From Polychytrium aggregatum (lineage: Eukaryota > Chytridiomycota > Chytridiomycetes > Polychytriales): 64,000 nucleotides of DNA. Where the stretch lies: the NCBI RefSeq assembly GCF_025602895.1, contig NW_026516271.1, forward strand, positions 186,001 to 250,000. Reading direction: 5' to 3'. Under the pieces are notes generated by a model that ran no database searches, was not told the origin of the DNA, and saw only the letters and a program-made list of their open reading frames with translations. A program made the position numbers and the translations under genes. Below, piece by piece: positions 59,401 through 64,000 of this stretch (positions within the stretch are counted from its first letter, which is position 1; each line of letters begins with the position of its first letter).

Positions 59401-59834
59401 CGATCCAGGACGACGACCTCGCTCTCAACCCCCGCATTCCACTTTTGCGCCCCGCGCATCGCAAGCGCAACTCCATTGCCGACATGGCGTTTGCGGCCAC
59501 CACGGCGCTCTTCAGCCAGCTGCCTGGCTCGAGCCCGCTCTCTGGCTCGCCCATCAACGATACCAGCATTTCCACTGCTGCCCGTGCCGCGATGCCCCAG
59601 ATCAACAAGGACGTACCCATCCTGCCGGATCCCTTCAGTCCCGGCTCGACCTTCCCAGGCATCCGGCGGTCGTCGCTGCATGACCTCAAGATCAAGGAGG
59701 GCCGTGCGCCGTCCATCACGGATATGCGTGGCAAGGCCCAGGCTGTGCTCTCGGGCTCCATCAAGCCGTACGGTGAGACTCTCAGCCACTCTCCCTTGAG
59801 CAACAGCCCTCCACTCGAGAAGCTCGAGGCTTAG
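56450..59834 (+). CDS. F-BAR / DEP / RhoGAP-fold protein, Rgd2-like
   Basis: Membrane-curvature and Rho-signalling protein. Five exons: 56450-57095, 57191-58207, 58398-58518, 58661-59138 and 59409-59834, giving 895 aa. Residues about 1-215 are the first half of an F-BAR domain (MRPLLSFHDHFWG..., LISMK-like helix ELIVRYRKLINMKKSEVDQA region). A DEP domain follows in exon 2 (FGIFENGFVGEDVVAFLRGR, VNRRLITAVVGG), then the rest of the F-BAR (SVLNAEHSRSALNFHIEDF), then a RhoGAP-like fold (NVPVLIRQSVQVLHEAF, VACLLKMFLTES). The same three domains occur in yeast Rgd2. The RhoGAP arginine-finger motif (G-x-[FYW]-R-x-S-G) is not found where expected; the aligned stretch is SVDIWLTPNPEMPS. The C-terminal third is Ser/Pro-rich and acidic (EDDEDEELDDNFD). 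The acceptor of exon 4 is the least certain junction. Confidence 0.85.
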
Positions 59835-60399
59835 AACGAACGGAGCCTTTTCTATGGTCTCCTGCCACCTCCTCCGAGGTGCCTTTCCCTCCCCCGTACT
59901 ATGCAATCGTTTACCCCGGTGGATGAGCACGGCAAGCTTCCCGGCGCCGCCTTCCAGTGCGGTGCTCGCCTCAGTGTCGCTTGTGTTCGTCTTTCCCTCC
60001 CCATCTCGCCTATGTCAGTTACATCTCTTTGTCCCTGTTCTGGTTTGCTGCTTGGTCTTTGGCTTTGCTTTTTTATTTTTTTGCTTGCCACCTCCCCGCC
60101 CCTTTGCCCCGTCCCCGCCTCGATCGTAATTCCAAATGTTTTGATGCCTGACATGTCCCCGCCCCCCGTCGTCTGTGATGTCTTTTGTGCCCTCGTTTTG
60201 CGTTGTCTTTGGTCCGTTTCTTTCTTTTTTTCTTTTTCCGTTCTATCCTCTACTCTCCTTACTACAGTATATACTTCAATCGTAAAGCAACCGATATACA
60301 TGTCAATCAATGTACACTGCCATTCGAAACCCGTCTGGGATGAAGCGACGAGACAACGGCAGCCGGCCCAGAGCCATCTTTCGACCCATCGACCCTGCC
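59835..60399. other. Convergent intergenic region, RhoGAP / TatD
   Basis: 0.56 kb between convergent stops, T-rich in its right half (TTTCTTTCTTTTTTTC), suitable for 3'-end formation. No gene seen. Confidence 0.5.
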
Positions 60400-60728
60400 T
60401 CATCGCTCCCAGAAAGCGCTCGAGTTGCGATGCAGTCGCTGCAGCGTCTCCTCTGGCGACCACCCACGAGCCTCGGCAATCATGGCGCAGACCCGGTCCA
60501 GGGCCTCGTCCACGAGCTCGGTGCTGCCGAGATCCGACTCGGCCAGGATGCGGTCCTCGGGGATCTCAGCGATCTGCTCCCGCCACTTGGGCGACCTGGA
60601 GTTGACGATGTGCGAAAAGCTGAAGTAAAACAGCCGGCTGATCCGTGGCGGCAGCTTCAGGATCGCCCGGGTGATCTCGTGCGAGCCAGACCAAGAATGC
60701 AGCATGATAGCTGGTGGCCAAAGCAGCG

Positions 60729-60759
<31 letters not shown>

Positions 60760-61455
60760 GTGTTGGTGTTGGTCCAATGCGCCTGGGTCGAGGACAGAGC
60801 GATCGGACGACCTCGCCGGTCGCTTGGCCTTGGCCCGAGCCTGGAGATATTGTAGCAGCTCGCCGTGACACCGGACGGCATGCACCGAGACCGGCAGGCC
60901 GAGTTGTGAGGCCATCTCGAACTGGGCCTCAAAGACCCTCATTTGATGCTTGTAATCGTAGCGCTCGCGGGTGCCGGGGTGGGTTGCGATCTTGTCGAGA
61001 CCGATCTCGCCCAGGAGGCACTTTGGATGCCGCCGCAGATAGTCCTCGAGCAGCTGGCGGGTGCAGCCGGCGTCGTCGCCGAGCGATTCGGCCGTGACGG
61101 TGTGGGCGAACCAGGGGTGGACGCCTACGGGTATGGAGCAGGACGATGCTGAGCCCTCGAGGCCATGTTTTTCGATCGTTGTTGCCTATTTCCTCATCTC
61201 CAGACTCGCCGAGTGGCCTCATGCGGGCGAGGATTGCACAACATTGAGATGGGCCAAGGCTGGTGCCGGCTTACCGAAGCCAGGGATGACCTTGGACGGA
61301 TACTGCCTCGCCATCTCGTCGATCTGGCTCCAGTCTTTGAGGTGGGTACCCATCACCCAGGTCTCTTGCGTTCGCATGTGAGGCAGGAGCCCGAGGGTCT
61401 CGGGGGTCTCGTTGATGTGCGAGTGGACATCGATCACAGGGACGCCGGCCGACAT
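60400..61455 (-). CDS. TatD-family metal-dependent hydrolase, Scn1-like
   Basis: Amidohydrolase-fold protein of the TatD/Cut9-interacting Scn1 group; relatives are metal-dependent DNases or of unknown substrate. Exon 1 is 61275-61455 and exon 2 60400-61124; 301 aa from the ATG at 61453-61455. Metal ligands are seen: VIDVHSHI (HxH), LLGEIGLDKIA (Glu), SVHAVRCHGE, MLHSWSGS (His) and ILAESDLGS (Asp). A polyglutamine/His insert (HQHQQQQQQQQQQ) sits in a loop before MLHSWSGS. The frame is open upstream and encodes a basic Ser/Ala/Arg stretch (MPRSARAASSSCRPAAALSA), so a longer, possibly mitochondrial form cannot be excluded. Lies 333 bp downstream of the ATG4 stop in the same orientation. Confidence 0.85.
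60731..60760 (+). repeat. (TGCTGT)n repeat coding for polyglutamine in the TatD gene
   Basis: In-frame CAG/CAA repeat on the minus strand, followed by CAC/CAA units; produces the Gln/His-rich loop of the TatD-like protein. Confidence 0.9.
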
Positions 61456-61788
61456 CCTCGTCAGGAGCGTCGAAAGCGGTGCAAGTCGTTTTGGATGCAG
61501 GATGGATGAGGGTATTGTGGCAGAAAGGGCAGCGGCGGGTCGGCAGCTCGAGGAAGCCGCCCTTGCGGATCGGGGCATCGTAGCGCTGTCCCCGTCATCA
61601 GTACTCCCGCATTCCCAGAGGCTCTCAGCCACCTGGCCTTGCGCATCAACTCTGCCACGGACACTGGTGTGTTGCTCAACGATAAAGTACAATTGAACCA
61701 TATATCGCCGCTGGTGCGCTGCCGTTCCACCGATGCACTGAGCTATCTGAATGGCGGACGGCATGGGGACAAGCCAGCGCAGGACGGA

Positions 61789-64000
61789 TTACATATCATC
61801 AGGGTCCGACACAATTTCCACCTCATCAGGATACTCGGGGCGGTTCTCAGCAATGGTAAAGAGCGGAGTCTTGCCCCTGGTCAGCTATCCACGAACAAGA
61901 ACCAGTGAGTGAGTGAGTGAGTGAGTGAGTGAGTGAGTGAGTGAGTGAGTGGTCGCCGGCTGCGCGGGCCCTCACCTTCTTCGCATGTTTGCAGAATTCA
62001 TCAAAATCGAGTGAGTTTCGACAGTAAAATCCAATGACAAGCGACGGATCTAGGTTGCTGATATGCATTGTTCGGACCGTGGGACAGTGGTAGCTTGACA
62101 AATCCTGCAGGCGTTATCATCAGTTTCACACATAATATGCTTTAGTAGGTGCTGGACGACTCTTTTGACCAGGCACGGCAAGTCGTTCGTCAACCATTGT
62201 CGTCTGCAAGATCTTCATAGGCCCTTCCCAGGCTCCAGCACTATAGCACAGCAGTACGCAGTTTTCTCGGGGGGGGGGAATGCCTCGATACAAGCAGCCG
62301 AGCGACCTATTTCGAATGCAGCTCACCTCCACCGTATACGAGTTGTAGTCCTTCATCGACACAGCTTGAGTAGGAGGCGACCGCGGTTAGAGGACCCGGC
62401 TGGCCAAAGTATTCATGTGCATTACAGCTGGCCATACCTGCTCGCGAATAGTGCGGATCCAAGTATATAAACTTGCTTCCTAGCGATTCAATTGAGAACA
62501 GGAGATCAGTTGCTCGTCGCCGGCCGCGCCGCAGTTCAAAAGCTATCGAAAGTCTACGCGGGTCGATAATCCGTACCCTGGTATCCGATGAAGAACACCG
62601 AGGAGTTTGGGCGGCCGCTGATGTCATCCAAAGGCTTCGATTAGTGATTCCGGCAGCGCTGAAGCGATTGTGATGCGTCCCCGGGACTGTCATGGCTCTG
62701 GCACACAAACCCGGCAATCCCAACGCAATGGGGGATATCGAAGCAGTTCTGCGGATGGGATTGCTGTTAGTCAGAGACGCAACCAATCGATTGTATCCCA
62801 TTGATACCCTCTGCAAACGCAGCCACCGGGCGAACCAGACCGCCTACCCTGAGGGCGTTGTGGTACACCGGGTTGAGATTCTCGACGCCGAGTCGCAGGG
62901 GAATCAGAAGCAGAAGTGGTTTCCACTCCGGATCGTCGTCCTCCGACTTGGCTGTGGCCTGAACGTCGCTCTTGTAGACTGCGCCGTCGAGGCAGTAGTG
63001 GATTTCGAGCCTGCTGTCTCTGTGGGTATGGAGCAGGGTTCTGTGGGAATCAGAGAGAGTACTGTGAGCATGTCGATTCCTTCAGAAGCCTGGGAAAGAT
63101 GGGCTCATGCACGCCTGGAGCACCGATCCAATGTGATCAGCAAGACACCGCAGCGCATCACCTGAGAACTTGGGAGATCGTGCCTGGGCCAAACCATGCC
63201 CCGATTTCCTTATCATACTGCTGGCCCAGCAGCGCCACCCGGTGAATGGAGTATGGGCTCGAGTTGGAATCAAGGAACCAGCTGACGATCTGGGTAGTTG
63301 GCGAGGACAATCACATCGTGAGCCAGCCATGATCGAGAAGGGGGCCATAATCGGGACGAGAGCCACCAGCGTCCAAACAGGCACTGCAAAGGCACCTGCC
63401 TTGGAGTAGAGCGTCATGGTCGGTTTGTCCGAGTTATTGGCCAGTCTCCAGTCTTGATCAGCAAAGCGACATTTTGGTCGGCGAGCGGCAGCGAGTGGAT
63501 GATCCGAATTCAGCCCGTGCGAACCAGATTGCTTGTCCCAGCCGGGATTATGCCCAAGTGGATGGGGATGCAGGCATTCGGTGTGGAGACTGCTTTGCCG
63601 ATCCCTCGCAGCACCATTGGCTGCTAATGGCCGTATACGTCGCCTGGGGAAACTCACCTCTTCCAAGATAGTGCAAAACGAATGCACTGGCGAGGAGCAT
63701 CTGGCCCGAGCGCAGCATGCAACCCCACCCGACATCCGAAGTGTAGGTGCTGGGCTTGATGGGAGGAAACGAGTAGCGGTAGGTGATCCACAGACGCGAG
63801 CGAAAGTCGTCCAGAAACGCCGGGTCCTCCAGCGATGGATAGAGGATGCCCAAAAAATGAACAAAACTGTCGGGGGAGCCCGAAGACTCGGTGTCGGAGT
63901 CGGACCGGTTGGGATAGAACGAGACGGATCTTATCGACTCGACCGCCTGGTGGACAGCGTTGTGGATGTTGGCGGAGACCTTTTGCCAGAGCTCATCCAG
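61789..64000 (-). CDS. ATG4: Cysteine protease Atg4, N-terminus outside window
   Basis: Autophagy protease that trims Atg8 and later releases it from phosphatidylethanolamine. Nine exons visible: 63658-64000 (continuing past the window), 63400-63452, 63162-63289, 62848-63040, 62577-62634, 62438-62479, 62327-62364, 61976-62104 and 61789-61884. The catalytic Cys is in TSDVGWGCMLRSGQ; the Asp-His pair is in IYLDPHYSR. Other family segments: SNSSPYSIHRVALLGQQY, EIGAWFGPGTISQVLR, PLRLGVENLNPVYHNALR and LDPSLVIGFYCRN. The tail LFTIAENRPEY contains an LIR/AIM-like core and ends in acidic residues. Intron 2 uses a GC donor (AAG|GCAGGT). The acceptor of the exon at 62577-62634 is tentative. Confidence 0.92.
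61905..61951 (+). repeat. (GAGT)n microsatellite in last ATG4 intron
   Basis: About twelve GTGA/GAGT units inside the final intron of ATG4 (61885-61975). Confidence 0.9.

Overview
The window is nuclear DNA from a GC-rich, intron-rich fungus. A fungal core gene set fixes the kingdom: an Atg4 autophagy protease, a Pmt4-like protein O-mannosyltransferase, an ARG8-type acetylornithine aminotransferase, a Sat4/Hal4-like kinase and an F-BAR/DEP/RhoGAP protein. Roughly 89 short introns, a TIR-NB-ARC-TPR receptor, a VWA-Vint protein and Fanzor-bearing transposons suggest an early-diverging lineage, most likely a chytrid. That placement is inference; no rRNA or marker gene is present.

Layout, left to right. 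1-25 kb is housekeeping: prolyl oligopeptidase (+, 5' end cut off), ARG8 (-), RPL18 (+), an ABCC/MRP transporter (+), a VWA-Vint protein (+), an IGHMBP2/Hcs1 helicase (+) and 26S proteasome ATPase Rpt4 (-). ARG8 and RPL18 diverge from a shared promoter that carries a Tbf1/telobox-like AGCCCTAA site. 25.2-27.3 kb is a small transposon graveyard: a deleted Fanzor/mariner remnant abutting or inserted in a LINE fragment. 27.4-34.4 kb is an accessory cluster of repeat-domain genes: a TIR-NB-ARC-TPR (NLR-like) gene with a one-base frameshift, divergent from an F-box-like/Sel1 gene, followed by an F-box-like/LRR gene with a C-terminal membrane segment. A second remnant lies at 34.9-35.4 kb. Next come an MHS-family transporter of bacterial type (-) and dihydrolipoamide dehydrogenase (+), separated by long simple repeats.

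At 42334-46076 lies a nearly complete 3.7-kb mariner/Tc1-type element with about 28-bp inverted ends starting at TA. It carries two genes on the same strand: a DD34E transposase and a Fanzor (eukaryotic TnpB-like RNA-guided nuclease). The Fanzor reading frame is broken by a single extra base. 46.3-64 kb returns to housekeeping: PMT4-like (-), a third Fanzor remnant (+), a Sat4-like kinase (-), F-BAR/DEP/RhoGAP (+), a TatD/Scn1-like metal hydrolase with a polyglutamine insert (-) and Atg4 (-, N-terminus cut off by the window end).

All multi-exon models were built by hand from splice signals and family alignment. Every complete model sums to a multiple of three. Four introns use GC-AG boundaries, and one exon is only 4 nt long. 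The most interesting content is the Fanzor/mariner family (one near-complete copy plus three deletion derivatives) and the NLR/F-box-like/Sel1/LRR cluster flanked by its remnants.
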